From Lachnospiraceae bacterium (GTDB taxonomy: Bacteria > Bacillota_A > Clostridia > Lachnospirales > Lachnospiraceae), in the NCBI GenBank assembly GCA_009911175.1, contig QXWX01000089.1, positions 1-28,089 of the forward strand: 28,089 nt of DNA, given 5' to 3'. The translations under genes were made by a program, and so were the position numbers. The notes beneath the pieces were generated by a model that saw nothing but the letters and a program-made list of their open reading frames with translations, searched no databases and was not told the DNA's origin. Position 1 is the stretch's first letter, and the number at the start of each line of letters is the position of its first letter. Shown piece after piece: positions 6,741 to 14,579 of the stretch.

Positions 6741-7628
6741 TTGGAAAAAGTAACCTACTACGCCTCCATCGACGGTATTTCCCTGGAACACATGGTCCGG
6801 TACGGAAAGTTTGATATGCGTGTGAAGCATTTTCACAACGAATATGAAATCTTCTATATCCTGGAGGGAGAACGTCTTTTTTTCTTTAATAACCGCAATT
6901 TTATTGCCTCCAAGGGGGATCTGATCCTGGTAGACACCAACCTGATCCACATGACCAAATCCGTTTCCGAGGACGACACCGGACATAACCGGATCATCCT
7001 CTATGTCAGCAGCGGCCGCATGCAGGATCTGGATCGGAAATATCCGACTCTGCAGCTGGTACGTTTTTTCCATCAGCACTACGGCGTCTATCATCTGACT
7101 CCGCGGCAGCAGGAGCAGTTCATGGATCTGTACTACCTGTTCAAGCAGGAATGCAGGGACAAGGAACACAATTACAAGCAGGCCGTAGAGCTTGCCGTAA
7201 CCTCCTATTTTCTCCGGCTCACCCGGGAACTGGACCATCACGCGCAGGAGGGTCCCCTCGATCCTGACGTCGGCAAGTTCCGGCATGTATATGAGATTGC
7301 CGATTACCTGTCCGAGCACTGCGAAGAGACACTTTCCCTGGACGATCTTGCCGCAAAATTTTTTCTCAGCAAATATTATGCCTGCCGGGTATTTAAAGAA
7401 ATCACAGGCTATACGATCAGCGAGTATACCAACATCCACCGGATCCAGAAAGCCAAGCGTTATCTGGAAGAGACGGACTTAAGCGTGGCGGAGATCGCGG
7501 ATCTGGTAGGCTACGGCACGATGACGCATTTTGAGAAAACCTTTAAGACCTATATGACCATTTCCCCATTGAAATACCGAAAGACGCTGAATATCGTGAC
7601 CCACACGAATCTGCCTTCCAATCCATAG
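6741..7628 (+). CDS. AraC-family regulator, divergent from GH105
   Basis: The 295-residue protein has a cupin-like N-terminal sensor (FHNEYEIFYILEGERLFFF, KGDLILVDTNLIHM). The C-terminal double helix-turn-helix (about 190-285) includes LAAKFFLSKYYACRVFKE and the family signature VGYGTMTHFEKTFKTYM with PLKYRK. No in-frame ATG is near; a TTG at 6741 is well placed after AGGTGATAT, so translation probably starts there. It is divergently transcribed from GH105 with overlapping promoters, and convergent with dctM, 34 bases away. That placement makes it the likely activator or repressor of GH105-kduD and perhaps of the TRAP genes. The ligand would be a uronate sugar or a catabolite; this is inference. 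Confidence 0.9.
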   Translation: MEKVTYYASIDGISLEHMVRYGKFDMRVKHFHNEYEIFYILEGERLFFFNNRNFIASKGDLILVDTNLIHMTKSVSEDDTGHNRIILYVSSGRMQDLDRKYPTLQLVRFFHQHYGVYHLTPRQQEQFMDLYYLFKQECRDKEHNYKQAVELAVTSYFLRLTRELDHHAQEGPLDPDVGKFRHVYEIADYLSEHCEETLSLDDLAAKFFLSKYYACRVFKEITGYTISEYTNIHRIQKAKRYLEETDLSVAEIADLVGYGTMTHFEKTFKTYMTISPLKYRKTLNIVTHTNLPSNP

Positions 7629-7661
7629 CCTTGGACCTAGTCCTCCGCCCGGATTCATTTT

Positions 7662-8966
7662 CTACATCAGTCCCAGCACCGTCGGAAGCCAGGTACTAAA
7701 TGCCGGAACAAAGGTAACAAACAACAGCGCTGCCAGAATCGCCGCAAAATACGGAATCAGTTTGGAAACCACATCTTCCACCTTCAGCTTGGCCACGCTA
7801 CAGCCCACGAAGAGGACGCTTCCCACCGGCGGGGTTACGGTTCCGATAGACAGGTTCATGACCATCATCACGCCGAACTGGATCGGGTCCATACCAATGT
7901 TCGTAATAACCGGCAGGAAGATGGGTGTAAAGATCAGCAATGCCGGAGCCATATCCATAAATGTTCCTACGATCAGCAGGATGATATTGATCAGCAGCAG
8001 GATCACGATCTTGTTGTCCGACACACCCAGCATCAGGCTGCTGATCGCCTGGGGCAGTCCGGTAAAGGACAGTACAAAGGACAATACAGAAGATGCGCCG
8101 ATGATCAGCATAACGATCGTAGTCATCACTGCCGCATCCACCAGGATGTCTTTTAAGTCTTTCAGCTTGATGCTCTTATAAACAAATGCGGACAGGATAA
8201 ATGCATAGATGACCGCAACCCCGGAAGCCTCCGTAGGAGTAAAATAGCCGGACAGGATTCCTCCAATAATAATGACGATCAGAAGAAGGCTTGGGATGGC
8301 GTCCCACACAACCTTTGCCGCCTCTGCTCCGGTCAGCCTTTCCCGTTTTACCACATAGCCCTGTTTCTTTGCGTACAGAAATGCAACTACCATACAGAGA
8401 AATGCCCATAACAGTCCCGGGATCCATCCGGCCATGAACAGTGTCGCAACCGAAGCGCCGCCGCTGGCCGCGGAATACACGATAAATGCATTGGTTGGAG
8501 GAATCAGCTGTCCCACCGGTGCGGTGGCGATATTGGTGGCCGCCGAAAATCCCTCGTCATAGCCCTGCTCCTTTTCCAGCGGGTTCATGACTCCGCCGAT
8601 GGCTGTGGCTGCCGCGATACCGGAACCGGATAGAGAGCCGAACATGGCGTTTCCTGCGATATTGGTCAGCGCCAGGGAACCTGGAACCTTTCCGAGGAAG
8701 AGCATTGCCAGGTTGATCAGCCTTCTGGCGATCCCGCCGCTGCTCATCAGTTGTCCTGCCAGTATAAAGAAGGGGACGGCAAGCAGCGTAAAGCTGTCAA
8801 TACCGCTGACCAGCTTCTGTGCCGAGATGAACATTTCGAACTGCGGTGTCAGAAACATGATAATGGTGATAAGTGCCGATGTAATGATGCTGAATGACAC
8901 AGGCACGCTCATTGCCAGCAGGAAAAAGAATAATATGATCAATACCAAAGCCGCTTGTAACTGCAT
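7662..8966 (-). CDS. dctM: TRAP transporter large permease subunit (DctM)
   Basis: The 434-residue protein is highly hydrophobic, with about twelve membrane segments. Family motifs are visible: LLAVPFFILAGQLM, NIAGNAMFGSLSGSG, LIPPTNAFIVYS, SGYFTPTEASGVAVIYA, and LIVGTFMDMAPALLIFTPIF near the end followed by VTPPVGSVLF. DctM carries the sodium-coupled transport path. It begins immediately after the dctQ stop, and its ribosome binding site AAGGAGGGG lies inside the dctQ end, so the genes are translationally linked. Transport should be of an acidic sugar, given the neighbours. No terminator is clear before the convergent AraC gene. Confidence 0.95.
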   Translation of the reverse strand: MQLQAALVLIILFFFLLAMSVPVSFSIITSALITIIMFLTPQFEMFISAQKLVSGIDSFTLLAVPFFILAGQLMSSGGIARRLINLAMLFLGKVPGSLALTNIAGNAMFGSLSGSGIAAATAIGGVMNPLEKEQGYDEGFSAATNIATAPVGQLIPPTNAFIVYSAASGGASVATLFMAGWIPGLLWAFLCMVVAFLYAKKQGYVVKRERLTGAEAAKVVWDAIPSLLLIVIIIGGILSGYFTPTEASGVAVIYAFILSAFVYKSIKLKDLKDILVDAAVMTTIVMLIIGASSVLSFVLSFTGLPQAISSLMLGVSDNKIVILLLINIILLIVGTFMDMAPALLIFTPIFLPVITNIGMDPIQFGVMMVMNLSIGTVTPPVGSVLFVGCSVAKLKVEDVVSKLIPYFAAILAALLFVTFVPAFSTWLPTVLGLM

Positions 8967-9446
8967 TTATTTCCCCTCCTTTTTCATTTCCGAATATTCC
9001 TTTACAAACTGCAGCAGGCGTTCTGCCGAATAGACCACCATCAGGATCCCGCAGATCGGTACGCCGATATAGTAGAACTGCATTGGAATCTGCATGGCCG
9101 GAGATACCTGGCCTGCCGCATTCATGGATACCATGGTTCCGCCCGCGATCATTACAAATACGCTTAAAAACAGCACCAGAATCTCAATAAAAATCTGATT
9201 TTTCAGAGTTCCTTTTTTTGTAAAGGTGCCTGTGATAAATCCGATGGAAATATGCTACCCTCTTCCATAGGCATAGGGAACCCCCAGCATGGTCAGCCAG
9301 ATCAGAGCATACCGCAGAAGCTCTTCCGTCCATTTACTCGGATCATTCAGGATAAATCGGGTGAAAATCTGCCAGAAGCATCCTGCCACCATCACCACGA
9401 CCAGAAACGCAAGTACATACTCAATGATTTTATTTAAAAGCTTCAT
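8967..9446 (-). pseudogene. dctQ: TRAP small permease subunit (DctQ) interrupted by an in-frame amber codon
   Basis: The minus-strand frame from ATG 9446 runs 63 codons (ending PYAYGRG), meets TAG at 9255-9257, then continues in the same frame without another stop (HISIGFITGTFTKK and on) to 8967. It would be 159 residues without the TAG, a normal DctQ length. Four membrane helices are spread over both parts: two before the TAG and two after. The RGxHISI junction is the usual place for a conserved His in this family, so the two halves clearly belong together. TAG is one base from CAG, AAG, GAG, TTG, TCG, TGG, TAC or TAT. AGGGGGGA precedes the ATG. Neighbouring genes (PHP phosphatase, AraC) end in TAG, so the codon is a normal stop here. 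It may be a real nonsense mutation, a readthrough site or a base error. Confidence 0.9.
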
Positions 9447-9458
9447 CCTTTGTCCCCC

Positions 9459-10481
9459 CTATTCCGCATAGTTCTGAATATCTTCATAAAGCTCCTGATA
9501 GCTGTCCCCCCGTTCACAGAACTCCTCGTGAATAGGAGATACCGCTTCGATAAATTCGGACTTGTCGATATCCCTGTATACTGTGACACCATGGGACTGG
9601 GCTTCTTCCATTGCCTCTTCCATCATGCCGTTATAAAGCTTCTTAAAATTATCATTGGTCTTTTCCAGGCATTCCACCAGATAGTCCTGCTGCTCTTTTG
9701 AAAGCTTTTCCCATGTCTTCGTACTGATAATATAGATATCCGGAGAATACTGATGCTCCGTATAGGTATAGGACTTGACCAGATCCTGATGCCCGTCTAC
9801 CGTCAGCGCAAGCTCTGTATTCTCCGCGCCATCTACGATTCCCTGCTGCAGCGAGGTGTAGGTCTCGCTGGCTGCCATAGGCACCGGAGAGCCCCCCTTG
9901 CGGGAGATCATATCCATAGACGTGGAACTCGGCATAGAACGGATCTTCTTGCCCTTGAGGACCGAGGGATCCGTACAGGCAGCATCCTCTTTCAGATAAA
10001 AGTTACGGGAGCCGTTGGCATAATACCCGATGGCAATAAATCCGTCGTCTGCTGTAGAGCGGAACAGCTCCTTTACTTTCTCGCTTTTCTCCATAGCCGT
10101 ATAGTAGTGGTCCTGATCTACGAACAGGTAGGGCACGGCAAATATGGCGTATTCGTCGGCGAACTGCCCCAGGGTGTTGGAGCTGACCTTCGCCATATCC
10201 AGAATCCCTGCCTGTACCATTTCTATTTCTTCTTTTTCTGTGCCCAGGACTCCGCTTGCGTAAATATTGACATTCAGGTTTTTAGACTCATCCTCTGCCG
10301 CAAATTCTGAGAACATCGCAATCGAATCAGCAATTTCCGATCCGGCGGACTGGTTGTGCGCCAGACGGATTTCCACTTTGTCGGTGCTGTTTGCGCTGAC
10401 TACAGATACAAAGGTAACTGCAACTGCCAGCAAACCGGCCGCAGAGACCGCAATCCCAATCTTTTTTTTCATGCTTCCCAT
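9459..10481 (-). CDS. dctP: TRAP transporter substrate-binding protein (DctP)
   Basis: The 340-residue protein has an N-terminal basic-hydrophobic signal (MGSMKKKIGIAVSAAG, then a hydrophobic stretch to about residue 30). The mature part is typical of DctP: IRLAHNQSAGS, then KGKKIRSMPSS, the Arg that binds the substrate carboxylate, and a later GIVDGAENTELAL. This family binds carboxylated ligands outside the cell and delivers them to DctQM. The signal has no lipobox Cys, which is unusual for a Gram-positive binding protein; it may stay membrane-tethered by its uncleaved helix. AAAGGAGAG precedes ATG 10481. It is followed 12 bases later by dctQ. The uronate genes around it suggest an unsaturated uronate disaccharide as ligand. 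Confidence 0.93.
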   Translation of the reverse strand: MGSMKKKIGIAVSAAGLLAVAVTFVSVVSANSTDKVEIRLAHNQSAGSEIADSIAMFSEFAAEDESKNLNVNIYASGVLGTEKEEIEMVQAGILDMAKVSSNTLGQFADEYAIFAVPYLFVDQDHYYTAMEKSEKVKELFRSTADDGFIAIGYYANGSRNFYLKEDAACTDPSVLKGKKIRSMPSSTSMDMISRKGGSPVPMAASETYTSLQQGIVDGAENTELALTVDGHQDLVKSYTYTEHQYSPDIYIISTKTWEKLSKEQQDYLVECLEKTNDNFKKLYNGMMEEAMEEAQSHGVTVYRDIDKSEFIEAVSPIHEEFCERGDSYQELYEDIQNYAE

Positions 10482-10535
10482 TTCTTACTCTCCTTTTCTT
10501 TGGTTCTTTTTTTATCTCGTGCACGTTATGGCGCT

Positions 10536-10605
10536 ATTCTAGCATAAAAAAATCCGGGATTTTTCAACCATATTGTTGTCATTTTCAAGTTTTCAAACTA
10601 TATTG
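10536..10605 (-). promoter_or_regulatory. dctP promoter with upstream direct repeats
   Basis: An extended -10 (TGC then TAGAAT, 10536-10544 on the minus strand) lacks a good -35. Just upstream are two near-identical direct repeats, TTTTCAACCATATTG (10561-10575) and TTTTCAAACTATATTG (10590-10605) in plus-strand reading, 29 bases apart. A weak -35 plus paired direct repeats is typical of AraC-activated promoters. Confidence 0.45.
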
Positions 10606-10684
10606 CTCTCAATTTCTAATCTATTCTGCCAGATTTCTGATTCAGCCCCTCCTATATTTCCGTCAAATTTACCAATGTCCGGTT

Positions 10685-11497
10685 TTATAATCCTCTCATA
10701 AATTCAATATCCTCCGCAGCTGATTCGGGATTCATTTCTTCCCGGAGAAGAAACAGATCAGGACGGTTTTCATGCAGCCAATAGGAGATCGTCTCATATT
10801 GGATGACACCTTTTCCCAGCAATGCAGGACAATATCCGCCGTTTTCATCAAAATAAAAATCCTTGATATGCATGGCCTCGATATATTTTCCCGTATATTT
10901 CAGCCATTCTCCCCAATACGCCTTCTGATCCGTTGTATCCGGAAACTGCAGCAGGTTTGACGCGTCGAAGATCATCCGAAGATGCTCCGGTTCCCCCACC
11001 TGATCCATCACATCCAGTACAGCCTCCAGATGTTCCAAAGGATGCCAGTACACCGGTTCAATGGCCAGCTTGACATCCAGACGTACGGCTTCCTCTGCGG
11101 CCCGCTTGATACTGTCGAGCATATAGGGATACCACTGCGCCTTCTCCTGCCGGTTCAGATGGGGATATGCGGTTTCCGTACCCACCACCCCGGCGCCTAC
11201 TTCTTTTCCATAAACAAGACATTTTTTCAGTGTCCGCACCGCATGGTCACGGACCACCGGATCCGGGTTGCCCAGATCCATATAGCATCCAAATACCGGG
11301 ATTTCAAGGTGATATTTTTCAAAAGCACGCCGGATCCGTTCCAGATGTCCGAGAGTGATATCCTCATATCTCCGGATCCCGGTAAATGCTTTCGGCAGTG
11401 CCAGCTGCGCTCCGTCATATCCCTGTGCATGCAGGATCTCCGCCATTTTTTCAATTTCCATCCGCCCATAATCATGGGCCCGTACACCAATCTTCAT
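10685..11497 (-). CDS. Sugar phosphate isomerase/epimerase-like TIM-barrel protein
   Basis: The 270-residue protein fits the xylose-isomerase-like TIM-barrel superfamily (AP endonuclease 2 fold). The order of elements is MKIGVRAHDYG, GYDGAQLALPKAF, an IPVFGCYMDLGNPD strand, GAGVVGTETAYPH, a metal-type LAIEPVYWHP (Glu), MIFDASNLLQ (Asp), EAMHIKDFYFD (His, Asp) and a terminal REEMNPES (Glu). These are the usual metal ligands of the family. It lies between kduI and dctP in one direction. It could isomerise or epimerise a uronate or keto-sugar, but the family is too broad to name a substrate. I chose ATG 11497 because GAGAGGTG precedes it; a GTG at 11506 is the alternative. Confidence 0.82.
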   Translation of the reverse strand: MKIGVRAHDYGRMEIEKMAEILHAQGYDGAQLALPKAFTGIRRYEDITLGHLERIRRAFEKYHLEIPVFGCYMDLGNPDPVVRDHAVRTLKKCLVYGKEVGAGVVGTETAYPHLNRQEKAQWYPYMLDSIKRAAEEAVRLDVKLAIEPVYWHPLEHLEAVLDVMDQVGEPEHLRMIFDASNLLQFPDTTDQKAYWGEWLKYTGKYIEAMHIKDFYFDENGGYCPALLGKGVIQYETISYWLHENRPDLFLLREEMNPESAAEDIEFMRGL

Positions 11498-11545
11498 CCT
11501 TTTCACCTCTCAGAACATTATATGGTCTCTCCGTACTGTGCTTCT

Positions 11546-12409
11546 CTACATCAGATCCCGATTCGCCACCCCGTCCATATCATCAAAATCCTGGTTTTCC
11601 CCAACCATTCCCCAGATGAAGGTATAGTTTCTGGAACCGCTTCCCGAATGGATAGACCAGCTCGGGGAGATGACCGCCTGCTCGTTTCGGATCACAAGGT
11701 GCCTCGTCTCATCCGGTTCACCCATATAGTGCATCACAAACGCATCCTCCGGCATTTCAAAATACAGGTATACTTCCATTCTCCGGTCATGGGTGTGGCA
11801 GGGCATGGTATTCCAGACACTGCCAGGTTCCAGGCTTGTCATTCCCATGACCAGCTGGCAGCTCTCCACCTGTCCGGGAAGGATATATTTACAGATCGTG
11901 CGGTGATTGGAATCCTCCAGACACCCCAATTCCACCTTGTTCTCCTCCTTCACGATCACCACGCCATCCTCCGGCTGTCCCTCTGGCCGAATCAGGACCG
12001 TCGGACAGGATGTGTGTGCAGGCGCGCTGTTCAGATAGAATTTGGCCGGATTCTCAGGGTTCTTGCTGGCAAAGGAGATTTCCTTCACGCCCATGCCTAA
12101 ATACATGCCATCCTTGTATCCGAGCGTATATTCCCTGCCGTCCGCGAGGATCGTTCCCTCCCCACCGATGTTGATTACGCCCATCTCACGCCGTTCCAAA
12201 AAATATTCGGTCCTGAGCTCCTCTCCTGCCTTTAATCCGATCACCTCTTTGACCGGCATCACGCCTCCCGTGATGATCCGGTCGATGTGGCTGTACACCA
12301 GCTTGACCTCATCCGCAAAGAAAAGCCTTGGGATCAGGAATTCCTCTCTCAGTCTCTGTGTCGTGTAGTGTTTTACGTCCTTCGGGGACGATGCTGTTCT
12401 CAGTTCCAT
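11546..12409 (-). CDS. kduI: 5-dehydro-4-deoxy-D-glucuronate isomerase (KduI)
   Basis: The 287-residue cupin protein is close in length and motifs to E. coli KduI (278 aa). Zinc ligands are readable: His205 and His207 in MPCHTHDRRMEVY, Glu212, and His254 in WSIHSGSG. The N-terminal part has the conserved FADEVKLVYSHIDRIITGG. KduI converts the deoxy-hexosulose uronate from unsaturated oligogalacturonides or glycosaminoglycan disaccharides to 3-deoxy-hexodiulosonate, the KduD substrate. GGAAGG precedes the ATG at 12409. It is the first gene of the minus-strand run kduI, TIM-barrel, dctPQM. A GTAAG-N5-CTTAC palindrome (12441-12455) lies just upstream. Confidence 0.95.
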   Translation of the reverse strand: MELRTASSPKDVKHYTTQRLREEFLIPRLFFADEVKLVYSHIDRIITGGVMPVKEVIGLKAGEELRTEYFLERREMGVINIGGEGTILADGREYTLGYKDGMYLGMGVKEISFASKNPENPAKFYLNSAPAHTSCPTVLIRPEGQPEDGVVIVKEENKVELGCLEDSNHRTICKYILPGQVESCQLVMGMTSLEPGSVWNTMPCHTHDRRMEVYLYFEMPEDAFVMHYMGEPDETRHLVIRNEQAVISPSWSIHSGSGSRNYTFIWGMVGENQDFDDMDGVANRDLM

Positions 12410-12440
12410 CGTAAATCCTTCCTTTCTGAAAATGTTATTA

Positions 12441-12455
12441 GTAAGAACTGCTTAC
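12441..12455. promoter_or_regulatory. Palindromic operator candidate before kduI
   Basis: GTAAG-AACTG-CTTAC is a perfect 5-bp inverted repeat 32 bases before the kduI ATG, in the expected promoter or early leader region. The regulator is unknown. Confidence 0.35.
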
Positions 12456-12556
12456 AGCATACCATACAAAGAAACCCATTTTCCTGTGATTTCTTCTCGA
12501 AAATCTTGCAAATCTTCTACAAAACATCCTGATCTTCCATCGAAAACCACTTCCCC

Positions 12557-12579
12557 CAAAGCGCTTTTAGTGCTATAAT
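12557..12579 (+). promoter_or_regulatory. Promoter of the cytidylate-kinase-like gene with a cre-like core
   Basis: An extended -10 TGC-TATAAT (12571-12579) follows AAAGCGCTTT (12558-12567), a perfect palindrome that matches the core of CcpA cre sites. No good -35 is visible. The same site lies about 150 bases before kduI. Confidence 0.4.
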
Positions 12580-12598
12580 AAGGAAGCGAGCGGGTTGT

Positions 12599-12620
12599 GA
12601 GTGCTCTGTGAAAAGCACTC
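12599..12620 (+). promoter_or_regulatory. 5' leader hairpin of the cytidylate-kinase-like gene
   Basis: GAGTGCT (12599-12605) pairs with AGCACTC (12614-12620), 7 base pairs, followed by TTTTG and then the AAAGGAGGAAGG ribosome binding site. It begins about 13 bases after the predicted transcription start. Confidence 0.4.
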
Positions 12621-12644
12621 TTTTGTACAAAGGAGGAAGGTAGA

Positions 12645-13130
12645 ATGAAGTTAGTGATTACGATGAGCCGCAGGTTTGGTACGGGCGCCAGCATTATTGC
12701 CAATGAGCTTTCCGTAAGGCTTGGCATCCCTGTATATGATAAGGCATCCATTGAGCATAAACTGGATGAGCATGAATACGAATCCGAGGCCGAAGCCATC
12801 CGCAGGCTGGCGGAGAGTCCCTGCATTATTCTGGGACGATGTGCTTCGAACATCCTAAAGGACCGGATGAATGTTCTTAATATTTATGTCTGCGCAGACA
12901 AGGAAGACCGGATCCGGCGTATCATGAAACTGGAATCCCTCTCATACGAGGAGGCAAAGGAAAAGCTGGAGCGCACCGATGAGCAGCGTGCCGCATACTA
13001 TCACGAACACACCGGCAGGACCTGGGGCGATGTCAATGATTATCATATGATCCTGGATACCACCGAATTAGGGGTTGAGAACTGTGCCAATATCCTGATG
13101 CAGTATTTTGAGAAGCTGGAGTATATCTGA
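12645..13130 (+). CDS. Short cytidylate-kinase-like protein
   Basis: The 161-residue protein begins MKLVITMSRRFGTGASIIANEL and continues with LGIPVYDKASIEHKL. These match the N-terminal pattern of the cytidylate kinase-like family (Cytidylate_kin2). A second familiar segment is SPCIILGRCASNIL, followed by a nucleoside-kinase-like lid region with many Arg residues (DRIRRIMKLESLS) and YYHEHTGRTWGDVNDYHMILDT. Members of this family are usually about 200 residues. The middle helical region is short here, so it is a compact or partly reduced member. The phosphate-binding loop is FGTGAS rather than a classical Walker A. The substrate is unknown. A strong ribosome binding site AAAGGAGGAAGG precedes the ATG. 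It is a single-gene unit ended by the terminator at 13199-13237. Confidence 0.8.
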   Translation: MKLVITMSRRFGTGASIIANELSVRLGIPVYDKASIEHKLDEHEYESEAEAIRRLAESPCIILGRCASNILKDRMNVLNIYVCADKEDRIRRIMKLESLSYEEAKEKLERTDEQRAAYYHEHTGRTWGDVNDYHMILDTTELGVENCANILMQYFEKLEYI

Positions 13131-13198
13131 TATTTGCTCGATACTCACATTATATAAATCAGGACGTACATACTCAGATCTGTTGTTTCCCGAAAGTA

Positions 13199-13237
13199 AA
13201 AGACAGGGCGACGCGTTTTTAGCGTTCCCCTGTCTTT
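13199..13237. terminator. Bidirectional intrinsic terminator
   Basis: AAAGACAGGG (13199-13208) pairs with CCCTGTCTTT (13228-13237), with an inner ACGC/GCGT stem. On the plus strand TTTTTA follows; on the minus strand the stem is followed by TTTTACTTT. It serves the converging cytidylate-kinase-like and PrsA-like genes. Nothing else is visible in 13131-13327. Confidence 0.8.
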
Positions 13238-13327
13238 TTATCTACTGCTATATAATTGTACACGGTTCCATATTTTCCATTTCTGCTGTGAATCCCGCCT
13301 TCCGGCCAAGTCCAAAACGCAGACTGG

Positions 13328-14470
13328 TCAATTCTCGGAATCCTCATCCTCTTCTTCGGACTGCGCATCCTCCTTGTCAGAATCCGCGTCATCTTCTTTT
13401 TCATCGGACGTCTTCTTATCATCCTTTGCCCCGTCATCCTCGTTCTTCGGGATAGCGATTCCCTGGTATGCAAAGTCGATCTTCTGCCATACCTCTTCAT
13501 TGAGGGTGATCTTGGTATCTTCCTTCCACTTTTTCAGCAGGGAATCATACTGATCGTCCTTGCGTTCCCGCACGATCCGTTCCTTTTCCTTATCCGTCGC
13601 TTCCCGGTCGAACAGGCTGGTAACCTTTCCTACATACAGACCTCCATCGGAATCAATAGCATCCGTAACCTCGTTCTCCTCCAGCTGGTCCGCAGCCTTC
13701 ACAAAGTCTACATAAGGAGCCGTCATCTCGGAATCAAAGGACGCGGTCTCCACTTCCAGACCTTCCTTTTCCGCGGCAGCGTCGATATCCTTTTCCTCGC
13801 TGTTCTGCAGATCTTTGGCAAACTTTTCCGCCTTTTTCTTCAGCTTCTTCTTCTCATCCTCGGACATGGCTTCGCTGGAGCCGTCCTCCTTTTCATTGGA
13901 ATACGCGAAATACACATACTTCATGGTCTTCTTGGCTGCTTCCTCATCGGAAACCTCCTCATCCACGCCTTCTTTCATCGGAGCATCCATCTTCTCCTCA
14001 ATGGTGGCGAGCCTCAGATATTCCTCAATGTACTTCGTATAGCCTGACACCACCTCTTTTGCTTCCAGGGCATTATCTTCCTCGAAGTCCGCCGCCGCCT
14101 TGGCGATTGCCTTTTCCTCCTCTTCCGTCACCGTCACGTCATATTCATCCGCATGCTGGCTCAGGATATAGAGGTTCTCCAGATCCTCAATCAGGCCGCT
14201 CTTGACATAATTCTCATAAGAGCCTTCCCCCCATTGCTGCAGCCAGAATTCCGCCGGAGTGTCCCCTGTCAGGGTAGTATAATAATTCTCATACCGGGAC
14301 TGCATCATCCTGGAATAAAAATTCGCGACTCCGTAGGAAACCTCTGAATCCCCGATCGTTGCCACCACCTCGTCATGATTCACGTCAGACGAACCGCAGC
14401 CCATCAGTAAACCGGCCGCAAGCGTTCCTGCCGCTGCCGCTGCTACACATCTTCTTTTCAACAACTTCAT
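13328..14470 (-). CDS. PrsA/SurA-like peptidyl-prolyl isomerase lipoprotein
   Basis: The 380-residue protein starts with a lipoprotein signal MKLLKRRCVAAA ending in LMGC, with the lipidated Cys at 25. A SurA-N-like helical region follows (EVVATIGDSEVSYGVANFYS), then a diverged parvulin-type segment (MKYVYFAYSNEKEDG, then LEENEVTDAIDSDGGLYVGKV). The C-terminal tail is very acidic and Lys-rich, roughly residues 343-380. These proteins help fold exported proteins at the outer face of the membrane. The parvulin core is weakly conserved, so catalytic activity is uncertain. ATG 14470 follows AGGAGGATAAC. It lies downstream of mfd with its own promoter at 14580-14608. Confidence 0.82.
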   Translation of the reverse strand: MKLLKRRCVAAAAAGTLAAGLLMGCGSSDVNHDEVVATIGDSEVSYGVANFYSRMMQSRYENYYTTLTGDTPAEFWLQQWGEGSYENYVKSGLIEDLENLYILSQHADEYDVTVTEEEEKAIAKAAADFEEDNALEAKEVVSGYTKYIEEYLRLATIEEKMDAPMKEGVDEEVSDEEAAKKTMKYVYFAYSNEKEDGSSEAMSEDEKKKLKKKAEKFAKDLQNSEEKDIDAAAEKEGLEVETASFDSEMTAPYVDFVKAADQLEENEVTDAIDSDGGLYVGKVTSLFDREATDKEKERIVRERKDDQYDSLLKKWKEDTKITLNEEVWQKIDFAYQGIAIPKNEDDGAKDDKKTSDEKEDDADSDKEDAQSEEEDEDSEN

Positions 14471-14579
14471 GTTATCCTCCTGGTATAATAATCTATGGCC
14501 TCCGCACCGCAGGTTCGGCGGCATCTCATCGAAGGACATCTGCCTTCCCCGGCATGGATATGCTTCCATACCACATATG

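Noticed and set aside
6645..7439. N-terminal extension of the GH105 frame by 265 codons
   Set aside because: It runs antisense to the AraC gene; the good Shine-Dalgarno at 6644 and the YteR-like length set the shorter start.
8967..9446. Reading the two dctQ pieces as two separate small genes
   Set aside because: The pieces are in one frame, together give a normal DctQ length, and the second piece has no ribosome binding site at its first ATG.
8967..9446. A genome-wide UAG reassignment or pyrrolysine as explanation of the amber codon
   Set aside because: Other genes here (for example those ending at 1977 and 4519) stop at TAG, and no pyl genes are visible; I keep mutation, base error or local readthrough as the options.
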